From contig JBHJMN010000023.1 of the NCBI GenBank assembly GCA_042219835.1, forward strand, positions 24,402 to 88,401: a stretch of DNA of 64,000 nucleotides. Reading direction: 5' to 3'. This DNA is from Paenibacillus_G elgii_A. GTDB taxonomy: Bacteria > Bacillota > Bacilli > Paenibacillales > NBRC-103111. Of the stretch, positions 43,515 through 51,853 are shown in pieces (within the stretch, counting starts at the first letter, position 1; every line of letters begins with the position of its first letter). The position numbers and the translations under genes were made by a program. The notes beneath the pieces were generated by a model, which made no database searches, had not been told where the DNA came from, and saw only the letters and a list, made by a program, of their open reading frames with translations.

Positions 43515-45869
43515 CTACGGGTCGTTCGTGGCGACGGGCTCAGGCGGTACCGCGAACCGGACATAAAATGCCGTGCCCTCCGGTCCGGTCTGCCACGTCA
43601 GCTTGGCTCCGTGCCGGGCGGCGATACTGAAGCAGACCGCCAGACCGAGCCCCGTCCCCTGCTCCTTCGTCGTAAAGAAAGGAGTCCCGACCTTGGCGAG
43701 CACGTCCTTGTCCATGCCGTGGCCCTGGTCGCAGACCGCCAGCACGACCTCCGACTCTTCCGTGTAAGTGGCGATTTCGAGCCGTCCTCCGGCGTCCATC
43801 GCTTCGAGTCCGTTCAGCGCGAGATTCAATACCATCTGCCGCATCTCCTTCTCGTCGAGCTCCAGCTCGGGACACGAATCAAGCCGCAGGTGAAGCTGCT
43901 TACCGGCTAGCGTCGCCTCCGCTTGAATGAGCGGACCGATGGCCTCAATCACCTGAGCCAAATTTTGCGGGCGGCGGTCGGTGGTCTTGTTTTTGGCCAG
44001 CGCCAAAAACTCGCTAATAATCCCGTTGGCACGGTTCAGTTCCTCCACCATGACGTCGATAATGTCTTTGGGCGGAAGAGTTTTCTTCGCGCTCATCAGC
44101 TGGAGAAAACCGCGGACGGTCGTCATCGGATTGCGGATTTCATGCGCGATGCCTGCGGCCATTTCTCCGATCAGATGCAGCCGGTCCAGCCGCGCCATTT
44201 CCCTCTCCAGCTCCACCCGGTCCGTAATATCGGTAATGACCGCCAGCACACACGGCACATCCGGCGTCTCAATGATCTCTGTGGACAACAGTCCTGTCCG
44301 CCGCTCACCCGCCTTGGTTACATACTGTACCTTCACGTCCGTCACCGTCTCGTTGAAATCCACGGGGGCCGTCTCGACCAGCCCTTCGTCCGAGATGAGC
44401 GTCATCTGCAGATCGGCGGCTCCCGACGTCATTTCTTCGTACGTGTATCCCGTATGCTTCATCCAGCTCTCGTTGACGTCGAGATACGTCCGGTCACTTA
44501 ACGATTGAATCGCCATCAGACAAGGCGTCGCCTGAAAAATCGTATAAAACCGCTCCTGCGATTCCCGGGCATCCTGCTCCATGCGCCGCCGCTCGTTCGT
44601 ATCCTGAATATATAAGCTGATGCCAAGCGATGACGGGAAAGCCCTCACCTCGACCCAGCTTCCCGTCAGGTTCGAATAAAATTCCGCCCGCTGCGGCGCT
44701 CGCTCCAAGGCTGCGCGAAGAAACAAATCGTAGCATTTCGAGCGCTCCACCGGCGCATAATCCCAGAACGGCCGGCCCAGCGCTTGCTCCTTCACGATGC
44801 GGAGACGCTGCTCGGCCGAACGATTCATGTAGACGATCGCCCCGTCATGGTCGAGCGCGTAAAACGCGTCCGTGATGCTCTCCAAAATATCGTTGATCCG
44901 ATCATACGACCGCAGCAGCTGCTCGGTTACCTGATGCCGGCGCCGGATTTCCGCCTGAAGTCTTCCGTTGGCTTCACGCAGCGCATACGTGCGCTGCTCT
45001 ACGGCCTGCTCCATGCGAATATACTGCATCTTGCGCTCGGTTACGTCGCGAATCGAGCAGACGTAAACCGGCCGGTCGCCGATACAGGCGCTTCCGATCT
45101 GCAGCTCGGCGGGGAACGTCCCGCCGCTGCGCCGCACGGCCGTAACTTCCGTCGCTTCCCTCGTACCGGAATCCGGCAGCAGGGAACTGCTTTCCCCCGA
45201 GCCGAACAGCCGCTCGGTGTACGGCACGACCTGCCACACAGGCTTCCCGAGCAGCTCCTCCGGGCTGTACCTGAACAGCCGCAGGACGGCGGGATTGGCC
45301 GACAGTATCGTTCCCTGCGCATCGACGGTCAAAAAAGCATCGGTTGACGTCTCGCTGATGGCCCGGGCCATCGCTTCCATCTGTCGAAGCTTGTCCGTAT
45401 TGTCCAGAAGCTGGACATGCGCGTGCTCCAGGTCGATCGTGCGCCGGGTGATCAGCTCCTTTTGCGCCTTAAGCTGCTCCCGGTCCCGGTAGATGCCTGC
45501 GAACTGCCTGACCTTTACTTTTAACACAACCGGCTGCACGGGTTTGAATATAAAATCGATCGCTCCGATTTCATACCCTCGTACCATGTGCTCCGTCGCT
45601 TGACTGAGCGCAGTAACGAAGATCACGGGAATCGACCTGTACCGCTCTTGCGACTTCAGCATGCTAACGGTTTCGAAGCCATTCATTCCCGGCATTTCAA
45701 TATCCATCAGAATCAAGGCGAAAGACTCCTGCATCACTTGCCGCAGCGCTTCCTCTCCGGAATTGGCGGTGGCGATGCGATAATCGGGAGATTGCAGTAT
45801 GGAAGACATAGCGAGCAAATGTTCCGGCCGATCGTCGACAATCAGTATATTTACTTGCGGTTCAGCCAT
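43515..45869 (-). CDS. Soluble REC-PAS-HisKA-HATPase sensor kinase
   Basis: The 784-residue protein has no membrane helix. A receiver domain (ILIVDDRPEHLLAMSSILQS, phosphoacceptor Asp in LILMDIEMPGMNG, YEIGAIDFIFKPV) occupies about residues 1-125. Three PAS regions follow (TDAFLTVDAQGTILSANPAV; SITDAFYALDHDGAIVYMNR; a third near FQATPCLMAIQSLSDRTYLD). Then come HisKA (AAGIAHEIRNPMTTVRGFLQ) and HATPase (NLALNGLEAMDAGG, KEQGTGLGLAV). The kinase end resembles KinA-type sporulation kinases, and the receiver at the front makes it able to take phosphate from another kinase. No cognate regulator lies beside it. AGGAGAG precedes ATG 45869. Confidence 0.92.
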   Translation of the reverse strand: MAEPQVNILIVDDRPEHLLAMSSILQSPDYRIATANSGEEALRQVMQESFALILMDIEMPGMNGFETVSMLKSQERYRSIPVIFVTALSQATEHMVRGYEIGAIDFIFKPVQPVVLKVKVRQFAGIYRDREQLKAQKELITRRTIDLEHAHVQLLDNTDKLRQMEAMARAISETSTDAFLTVDAQGTILSANPAVLRLFRYSPEELLGKPVWQVVPYTERLFGSGESSSLLPDSGTREATEVTAVRRSGGTFPAELQIGSACIGDRPVYVCSIRDVTERKMQYIRMEQAVEQRTYALREANGRLQAEIRRRHQVTEQLLRSYDRINDILESITDAFYALDHDGAIVYMNRSAEQRLRIVKEQALGRPFWDYAPVERSKCYDLFLRAALERAPQRAEFYSNLTGSWVEVRAFPSSLGISLYIQDTNERRRMEQDARESQERFYTIFQATPCLMAIQSLSDRTYLDVNESWMKHTGYTYEEMTSGAADLQMTLISDEGLVETAPVDFNETVTDVKVQYVTKAGERRTGLLSTEIIETPDVPCVLAVITDITDRVELEREMARLDRLHLIGEMAAGIAHEIRNPMTTVRGFLQLMSAKKTLPPKDIIDVMVEELNRANGIISEFLALAKNKTTDRRPQNLAQVIEAIGPLIQAEATLAGKQLHLRLDSCPELELDEKEMRQMVLNLALNGLEAMDAGGRLEIATYTEESEVVLAVCDQGHGMDKDVLAKVGTPFFTTKEQGTGLGLAVCFSIAARHGAKLTWQTGPEGTAFYVRFAVPPEPVATNDP

Positions 45870-45952
45870 ATGTATTCTCTCCTAAGGTCCGGATATTATC
45901 CTAATCTTTACATTTTTCGCTAGCCGTACATTCTTCTCCTGCTTGCCGCTAT

Positions 45953-45991
45953 GAAAAAAAAGAAGCCCGTTTCCCGAGGAAACGAACTTCC
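45953..45991 (-). terminator. Rho-independent terminator
   Basis: On the minus strand GAAGTTCGTTTCC pairs with GGAAACGGGCTTC (two mismatches), followed by nine T. It ends the cluster that finishes with spo0M. Confidence 0.85.
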
Positions 45992-46006
45992 TGACCATTG
46001 ATTCGT

Positions 46007-46783
46007 TTAACAATAACGTGAAATGAGTTCCTGCAGCTGCCCGGCAACGACGGTCGAGCCCCGGCGCAGCTCGCCGCCCGGGATGGTCACGCGGACGAAG
46101 CTTTCGTCCAGCCCCATTTGTTCTTCGTATCTTCCCCGGAAACCCCGGGCGCGGCGGTCGATCTGCAAGAACAGCTCCAGATCGTCTCCCCTTGGGAAAT
46201 AGAGCACCTCAAGCTCATCAAGAGCGCGGCGAAAATGCGTCGTCGGCACGTACTCAAACTCCTGCACGAAAGGCGCCGGCCCGCCAAAGCTTGGCGCGTA
46301 TTCGTTCGTGACCTCGCGGAGACGGAAGCCAAGCTCATCCAGCGCCTCCATCACGGTAAGCACGTTCGGGCCGGCTACGATCTCGATTTCGTCCCGGTCG
46401 GTCGGATCGATCGCCCTGTCGATATCGAGGCCCGTTTCCACCCAGACCGGCGTGTTCCGATGCGTCAGCGGAGCGTATTCGGGAATCTCCAGCGCAAACG
46501 GAATCTCAAAGCTGTCGCCGGGCCGCAGCAGGAAGCCGTCGGTGATGTGGTATTTGGCGATCTCCGCGGTATAGGTCATTTTCTTACCATCATCATCTTC
46601 CTTCGTGTATTCCGTTTTCAAATACACGTAGATGCTCCCGATCTGCTGCTCCAATTGACCGCCTTGAATATGCGCGACTCCGCTAAACGTTTCTCCGGGT
46701 GAAACCTGCGTATGTTCCAGCCTCGTGTCCACCTTTGCCGAACCGATCCCTACACTTGCAAGCACTTTCTTAAATATGGACAT
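46007..46783 (-). CDS. spo0M: Sporulation-control protein Spo0M
   Basis: The 258-residue protein starts MSIFKKVLASVGIGSAKVDT, the conserved Spo0M/SpoOM N-terminus, with the arrestin-like beta sandwich following (QVSPGETFSGVAHIQGGQLE, YVYLKTEY). In B. subtilis Spo0M affects sporulation initiation and cell division. ATG 46783 follows GGGAGG. It is 42 bases after the kinase-like gene and has its own terminator. This gene supports a spore-forming host. Confidence 0.92.
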   Translation of the reverse strand: MSIFKKVLASVGIGSAKVDTRLEHTQVSPGETFSGVAHIQGGQLEQQIGSIYVYLKTEYTKEDDDGKKMTYTAEIAKYHITDGFLLRPGDSFEIPFALEIPEYAPLTHRNTPVWVETGLDIDRAIDPTDRDEIEIVAGPNVLTVMEALDELGFRLREVTNEYAPSFGGPAPFVQEFEYVPTTHFRRALDELEVLYFPRGDDLELFLQIDRRARGFRGRYEEQMGLDESFVRVTIPGGELRRGSTVVAGQLQELISRYC

Positions 46784-46825
46784 CGCCTCTGCCTCCCGCT
46801 TGAAGTACGCCAAAGTTTTGTTTTT

Positions 46826-47494
46826 TTATCTTTTGAGCAAACGGTAGCCTTTCCGGACTACATTCAAGACGAACCCGGGAATCGGGACACGCCGCAAGGG
46901 CGGGAGGTAGAACCGATCGTACGCTTTCTTCAGATCGTCCCACATCCTGCACGGCTCCGGCTTCAAAAAATCCGACACGTCTACCACCACGCCGCGGCCG
47001 TCGCGCATCATGACGTTCTTGCCGTGAATGTCGTGCGGACGAAGCCCTCTGCTAACCGCATAGGCAAGCGCTTCGTCAATATCGTCGATCACCTGCCGGG
47101 GGATCGGGATGCCTTTCCGGATGCAATCGTACAGCGTGATGCCGTTCAACCGCCGGAGCGCCAGATAGCCGTCGCCATAATACAGGCACTCCGAATATGC
47201 CGGATGCCGCCCCAGACGGCGGTACACCTCGGCCTCCTCTTCCAGTCCCGGCCGGCCCGGCGCATATATCTTCACCACATACTCCGGGTAATCCGGATGC
47301 GCCACAACCGCCGCATAGTTGCCCGCGCCCACCAACCGCCAAGGGTCAGGTACGCGGTATACGACGATCGGATCGTGCGGCCGCTCGCTCTTGATGCGCA
47401 GCCCCGGCAATAGGCGGCGCTTGATCTGCACGATGAACGGGTGACGCTCATCCCAAGCGTCTTCTCCTGTCAACGTCCGATGATTATCCGCCAT
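46826..47494 (-). CDS. Ser/Thr protein kinase-like protein (YrzF type)
   Basis: The 222-residue protein is a short kinase fold: a Gly loop-like VGAGNYAAVV, the ATP Lys in YVVKIYAPG, the catalytic loop RPHDIHGKNVMM (His-x-Asp-like HDIHGKN) and DVSDF in place of DFG. This matches the small bacterial YrzF-like protein kinase family. ATG 47494 overlaps the end of the SMP-30 gene by 11 bases, which implies coupling. A spo0M gene follows. Targets are unknown. Confidence 0.8.
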   Translation of the reverse strand: MADNHRTLTGEDAWDERHPFIVQIKRRLLPGLRIKSERPHDPIVVYRVPDPWRLVGAGNYAAVVAHPDYPEYVVKIYAPGRPGLEEEAEVYRRLGRHPAYSECLYYGDGYLALRRLNGITLYDCIRKGIPIPRQVIDDIDEALAYAVSRGLRPHDIHGKNVMMRDGRGVVVDVSDFLKPEPCRMWDDLKKAYDRFYLPPLRRVPIPGFVLNVVRKGYRLLKR

Positions 47495-48374
47495 AAAAGC
47501 AAGCCGGTCTGCCTTTTACGCCCGTCTTGACACGAAACAAGCCGCCGGCATGCGGCTGCTGCGCCAGCTGTTCCTCGCTCAGCCCCGTCCGGGCTGTCGT
47601 AATGTACAGCTCGTCCCAGTCCGGACCGCCGAACGCGCAGGAGGTCACCTGCGCAGCCGGGACGCGGACGAAGCCGAGCCTTTCGCCGGTCTGCGGATTC
47701 CAGCAAGACACGCGCCAGCCGCCCCACTGGGCAACCCACAGCATCCCTTCGCCATCGACGGCCATGCCGTCGGGAATGCCCTCTCCTTCCGGAATCGTGA
47801 CCACGGTGCGCCGGTTCGAGATCGCTCCTGCTGCCGGCTCGTAGTCGTACGCGACGACCTGTCTGGTAGGCGAGTCGATGTAATACATCGTACGCCCGTC
47901 GGGGCTCCAGCCGAGCCCGTTGGAGCAGCTCACGCCATCGATCGCCTTCCGCAGCGACCCGTCAATCTCCAGGCAATACAGCGCCCCCGTCGGGTCGCTG
48001 TTCTTGCAGTTCATCGTCCCCGCCCAGAAGCGTCCAGCTTCGTCGCACTTGCCGTCGTTAAACCGGTTTTCCGGAAGCCCCGCCTCCGGGTCGGCGAGCT
48101 TCGTAAGCCGCTCGTTCGCGATATCGAACAGATGGAAGCCGTGCTCCAGCGCGAGCACCAGACCGTCGCCCTCCGCTCTCGGCACCGCAGCCCCGACCCG
48201 CTGGTCAAGCTGGATCGAACGGTCCGTTCCTTGAACCGGATCATAGTGATGAATCCGCATTCCCTCGATATCGACCCACAGCAGCCGGCCGCTGCGGTGA
48301 TCCCATACCGGCCCTTCGCCCAGTGCCGCCTTCTTGTCCAAAATCAACTCCGCCGTTAACTGCCACGATTCCAA
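47484..48374 (-). CDS. SMP-30/gluconolactonase/regucalcin family protein
   Basis: The 296-residue six-bladed beta-propeller starts at TTG 48374, seven bases after GAGGAGG. It has the family's metal-binding residues in LGEGPVWDHRSGRLLWVDIE (Glu), NRFNDGKCDEAGRFWAGTMN (Asn, Asp) and NGLGWSPDGRTMYYIDSPTR, with the fourth ligand in IPDGMAVDGEGMLWVAQWGG. Such proteins hydrolyse sugar lactones using a divalent metal. It leads the minus-strand cluster with the kinase-like and spo0M genes. Confidence 0.92.
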   Translation of the reverse strand: MESWQLTAELILDKKAALGEGPVWDHRSGRLLWVDIEGMRIHHYDPVQGTDRSIQLDQRVGAAVPRAEGDGLVLALEHGFHLFDIANERLTKLADPEAGLPENRFNDGKCDEAGRFWAGTMNCKNSDPTGALYCLEIDGSLRKAIDGVSCSNGLGWSPDGRTMYYIDSPTRQVVAYDYEPAAGAISNRRTVVTIPEGEGIPDGMAVDGEGMLWVAQWGGWRVSCWNPQTGERLGFVRVPAAQVTSCAFGGPDWDELYITTARTGLSEEQLAQQPHAGGLFRVKTGVKGRPACFYGG

Positions 48375-48490
48375 ATGCAGTCCTCCTCTTCCTCGCGTGC
48401 CTCAAAGCACGTGCCGTATGCTCCCATTGTAGCACAAAGAAAAAGCCAAAAGCGATGCGGCTACAAAGGTTTATGCGCTGCATCGAGCCG

Positions 48491-48541
48491 AAAAAGACCC
48501 GTCAGCCCCACCTCTCATAAGGGGAGGAGCTAACGGGTCTT
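48491..48541 (-). terminator. Rho-independent terminator
   Basis: On the minus strand AAGACCCGT pairs with ACGGGTCTT, followed by T residues. It ends the small gene at 48559. Confidence 0.8.
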
Positions 48542-48558
48542 GAGACTTGCCTCAGCCA

Positions 48559-48831
48559 TTATTCTTTCATCGGCTGCAGATTTTGCAGCGCCGATTGGTC
48601 TTCGGCAAGCTGTGCATCCGCTTGTTCTACGGCAGGCTTGTTCTCGTCATGCCCAGCTTGTGCGATCGAACGCTCAGCTTTTTCCACAGCCGTTTCAGCC
48701 TGCTCGATCATTTGGGCGGACGGGTGGCTCTGCGCTTGGGTTACGGCGTTGTGCGCCTTTTCTACCGAATTTTGCGCTTGCGAGACCGGATTTTGCGATT
48801 GAAGGCTGGAGTCGTATTCGTAACGGGTCAT
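48559..48831 (-). CDS. Small Gln/Ala-rich helical protein
   Basis: The 90-residue protein starts at ATG 48831 after AAGGATGA. It has loose heptad-like repeats of VSQAQNSVEKAHNAVTQAQS, QAETAVEKAERSIAQAG and VEQADAQLAEDQSALQ, so an extended helix or coiled coil is likely. There is no Cys and no membrane segment. It resembles small spore or biofilm proteins only in composition; no family assigned. Confidence 0.7.
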   Translation of the reverse strand: MTRYEYDSSLQSQNPVSQAQNSVEKAHNAVTQAQSHPSAQMIEQAETAVEKAERSIAQAGHDENKPAVEQADAQLAEDQSALQNLQPMKE

Positions 48832-48889
48832 GCTTCGTCATCCTTTCCACATACAGGGTTGCTGTTAATGTGGGAAGAAACGGCCGTTT

Positions 48890-49852
48890 TTATACCCGCA
48901 ATTCCTCGTGGCGTATAGCCGAGTTCTCGATTTGGATCGTCGCATGGTGGATATTGAAACGCTCCGCCATCAGCTTGATGGCCTGCTGCAACACCTCTTG
49001 GCTGTCCCGATCGTCCTCGATCAGCAGGTGACAGCTGAACGAATCGAGGCCCGACGTAATCGTCCAGATGTGAAGGTCGTGCACGTTTACCACGCCCTTG
49101 ATGTTCTCCAGCGCCTGTTTCACTTCCTGCTGGCTGACGCCGGCCGGTGTACCTTCCATCAGCACGTGCACGGTATGGGAGATAATGCCCCAAGCGCTCT
49201 TAAGAATCAGCAGCGAAACAAGCACGCTGATAATCGGATCGGCGACGTACCAGCCGAAGGCCATCATCACCAGCCCCGCGAGAATGGCGCCGACGGAGCC
49301 GAGCGCGTCCCCGAGCACGTGGAGATAAGCGCTGCGCAGGTTGACGTTGTTCTTCACGTCGCCCTTCCGCATGAGCATCCACGCGCTGAGCAGGTTGGCA
49401 AGCAGTCCGACGGAGGCGATCGCTAACATCGAGCCGCTGGCGACTTCCGGCGGGTCAAAGAAGCGGCCGTACGCTTCCCACATAATAAAGCCGGCGATGA
49501 CAAACAGCGAAATTCCGTTAAACAGCGCCGCCAGAATCTCAAAGCGGTGAAAGCCGTACGTCTTGGCCGGGGAAGCCGGTCTCACAGCAAAGCTGAGCGC
49601 GATCAGGCTGAGCAGAAGCGAGCCGGCATCGCTGAGCATATGCCCGGAATCCGAAAGCAGCGCCAGGCTGTTCGTGATAAGCCCCCCGAAAAACTCCAGC
49701 AGCAAAACGCCCGACGTAATACTTAAAGCAATGATAAGCCCCTTTTTGTTGCCATCCCGGGCATGATCGTGATGATGGTGTCCATGGCCGTGATGGTGAC
49801 CGTGACCATGTCCATGGTCGTGCGCATGAGCGCCATGGTTATGACTGTGCAT
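48890..49852 (-). CDS. czcD: Cation diffusion facilitator, zinc/cobalt exporter type
   Basis: The 320-residue protein has a very His-rich cytoplasmic N-terminus (first 33 residues, with repeated GHGH and HHH), six membrane helices, the metal-site HxxxD pair in LLSDSGHMLSDAGS and HVLGDALGSVG, and the C-terminal cytoplasmic domain (VNVHDLHIWTITSGLDSFSC). It exports zinc, cobalt or cadmium against protons. ATG 49852 follows GGGAGGAACG. The CzrA-like operator and sigma-A promoter just upstream indicate metal-relieved repression. Confidence 0.95.
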   Translation of the reverse strand: MHSHNHGAHAHDHGHGHGHHHGHGHHHHDHARDGNKKGLIIALSITSGVLLLEFFGGLITNSLALLSDSGHMLSDAGSLLLSLIALSFAVRPASPAKTYGFHRFEILAALFNGISLFVIAGFIMWEAYGRFFDPPEVASGSMLAIASVGLLANLLSAWMLMRKGDVKNNVNLRSAYLHVLGDALGSVGAILAGLVMMAFGWYVADPIISVLVSLLILKSAWGIISHTVHVLMEGTPAGVSQQEVKQALENIKGVVNVHDLHIWTITSGLDSFSCHLLIEDDRDSQEVLQQAIKLMAERFNIHHATIQIENSAIRHEELRV

Positions 49853-49907
49853 AAATCGTTCCTCCCAAGATACAGGCGATCCGCTGCGGCGTTCCGACCG
49901 TATACTT

Positions 49908-49933
49908 AATATATGAGCATGTGTTCATATATT
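49908..49933 (-). promoter_or_regulatory. CzrA/ArsR-type metal-response operator
   Basis: AATATATGAGCA, two bases, TGTTCATATATT form a 12-12 inverted repeat with one mismatch. It matches the TATATGAA-N6-TTCATATA type bound by zinc-sensing CzrA. It starts immediately after the -10 box, so a bound repressor would block transcription of czcD. Confidence 0.8.
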
Positions 49934-49962
49934 ATTATGCATCACCGCATGCTCCTTGTCAA
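49934..49962 (-). promoter_or_regulatory. Promoter of czcD
   Basis: On the minus strand TTGACA and CATAAT are separated by 17 bases. Confidence 0.8.
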
Positions 49963-50230
49963 TCCTATCCATGAAATTTTTTTACTCGCAGCTTGTTCCA
50001 TGATGTCAGTATGACCATTTCCACACTGGTTTAAGAGGACCGTTCATTTTGAACGAAACTGCGAAGCTGGCCGTCCGGAAGATCCGCACGGTTTTGATTA
50101 CCGTCCGTTCCGGGTGGTGAACTGTTAAGTTTCTACAAAAAAATACAAAAGCGCGAACCGCCCCCTTGCCGGAAATTCCCTTTTTAAAGTAAACTCTACA
50201 CAAAGTTACGCTGGAAACGCGGGGGTGCGC

Positions 50231-51853
50231 ATGTACAAAATCATGATTGTGGATGACGAAGCGATCGTACGCGAGGGCATCAAAGAGTATATCGGCTGGA
50301 ACGAGCTTGGATTTGAGCTCGTCGGCGATTATGCAAGCGGCCGGGAAGCGTGGGAAGCGATGGAACAGCTGAGACCTGACCTCGTGCTGTCGGATATTTG
50401 CATGCCGTTTATGGACGGGCTGGAGCTGACGCGGCTGATCCGGACCCGGTACCCTTTCGTGAAGGTGATCATCCTGACCGGCTTCGACGATTTCGATTAT
50501 GCGCAGCAAGCGCTGCGGCTCAAAGCTTACGACTTTATTTTGAAACCGATTACAGCGGCCGACCTTCGCGCGCTGCTGAAGAAGGTGAAAGGCGAGCTCG
50601 ACGAAGAAACCCGCCAGCGGGAAGATTTGACGCGCCTGCACATGCAATTGAATCAAAGTCTGCCGCTGCTGAAGGAGCGCTTTCTCGAACGATGGGCGAC
50701 GGCTGGTATGGGGGATGCCGAAATCCGGGAGCGGCTCCGTTATTTCGGGCTTCCCGAGCCTCGGCCCGATTATGTGGCGATGGTCGTCGATATCGATGAC
50801 TTCGGCAGCAGCGGACACCTGCCCTCCGACCAAGATCAGGAGCTGCTGCGCTTTGCCGTGTACAATATGGTTCAGGAAATCGTGGGCCAGGAGAACGGAA
50901 TCGCCTTTCGCACCCGCGAAGAGCGCGTCGTGGCCATCGTGTCCGGGCTTGCGGCAGTGCCATTGTACGAGCTGGCGTACCAGCTCGCCGAAACGGTCCG
51001 GCAGTTTGTCGAGAAATATTTGAAATTGACGGTGAGCCTGGGCGTCGGACGCGTATGCGGTTCGCTGGAGCAGCTTCCCCACGCTTACAAAAGCGCCCTG
51101 TCCGCGCTCGAATACCGGCTGCTGCTCGGTAAAAATCAAGTGATCGGCATTGTCGATATGGAGGGGCAGCCGCCCGCCGCTCCGGACAACGGCGCGGAAT
51201 GGAACCGGCTGCTTGCCTCCGCCGTGAAAACCGGCACAACCGCAGACGTTCACCGCTTGATCGAGCAGCTGGTTGCCCACTTGAAAACGTCCCGGATGCC
51301 GATCGAAGCGTGCTATTGGCAGATCCAGTCGGTGATCGTCACGCTGATGAATACGGTCCGGGAGCTCGGAGCGGACGAGCCGAGTGCAGCCGTAGGCGAG
51401 CGCAATTGGCTGACGGACGTGTACCGGTTCAAGACGCTGGATGAAATCCGGGACTGGCTGAAGCACATTCTAAGCCTGGCGCTGGAGCAAATCTCCGAGC
51501 AGCGGAATCGCCTGACGCATACGCAGGTGCTGCGGGCTACCGAGTATATCCGTGAGCACTACGCGAACGACAAGCTCTCCCTGCAGGAGCTGTGCCGGCA
51601 TACGCTCATGAGCACCAGCTATTTTAGCACCGTGTTCAAGCAGCAGCTCGGCGAAACGTTCGTCGAATATTTGACGCGGGTGCGCATCGACAAGGCGAAG
51701 GAGCTGCTGCTGCATACCTCGCTCAAATCGTACGAGATTGCGGCGCAGGTGGGCTATGCCGATCCGAACTATTTCAGCCTGATCTTCAAGAAGCACTCCG
51801 GCCTCACGCCGACGGAATACCGGGACAACGCAGCCAAGGAGCCCCGCCGATGA
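50231..51853 (+). CDS. YesN-type response regulator with AraC output domain
   Basis: The 540-residue protein has a receiver domain (MYKIMIVDDEAIVREGIKEY, Asp in LVLSDICMPFMDG, Lys in YDFILKP), a central linker domain of about 270 residues, and a C-terminal AraC double helix-turn-helix (LSLQELCRHTLMSTSYFSTV, and YEIAAQVGYADPNYFSLIFK). ATG 50231 follows GGGGG; GTG 50225 is also in frame. Such regulators switch on sugar-uptake genes. It overlaps the YesM-type kinase gene by four bases and heads the operon. Confidence 0.93.
   Translation: MYKIMIVDDEAIVREGIKEYIGWNELGFELVGDYASGREAWEAMEQLRPDLVLSDICMPFMDGLELTRLIRTRYPFVKVIILTGFDDFDYAQQALRLKAYDFILKPITAADLRALLKKVKGELDEETRQREDLTRLHMQLNQSLPLLKERFLERWATAGMGDAEIRERLRYFGLPEPRPDYVAMVVDIDDFGSSGHLPSDQDQELLRFAVYNMVQEIVGQENGIAFRTREERVVAIVSGLAAVPLYELAYQLAETVRQFVEKYLKLTVSLGVGRVCGSLEQLPHAYKSALSALEYRLLLGKNQVIGIVDMEGQPPAAPDNGAEWNRLLASAVKTGTTADVHRLIEQLVAHLKTSRMPIEACYWQIQSVIVTLMNTVRELGADEPSAAVGERNWLTDVYRFKTLDEIRDWLKHILSLALEQISEQRNRLTHTQVLRATEYIREHYANDKLSLQELCRHTLMSTSYFSTVFKQQLGETFVEYLTRVRIDKAKELLLHTSLKSYEIAAQVGYADPNYFSLIFKKHSGLTPTEYRDNAAKEPRR

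Larger units (their letters stand above)
49853..50230. other. Divergent intergenic region of czcD and the YesN-type regulator
   Basis: The left part holds the czcD promoter and operator, the right part a likely promoter for the YesN/YesM operon (TTGCCG 50166-50171, 18 bases, TAAACT 50190-50195). Nothing else is seen in the middle. Confidence 0.5.

Noticed and set aside
50006..51466. Long minus-strand ORF opposite the YesN-type gene
   Set aside because: It has no ribosome binding site and lies antisense to a fully recognisable regulator.
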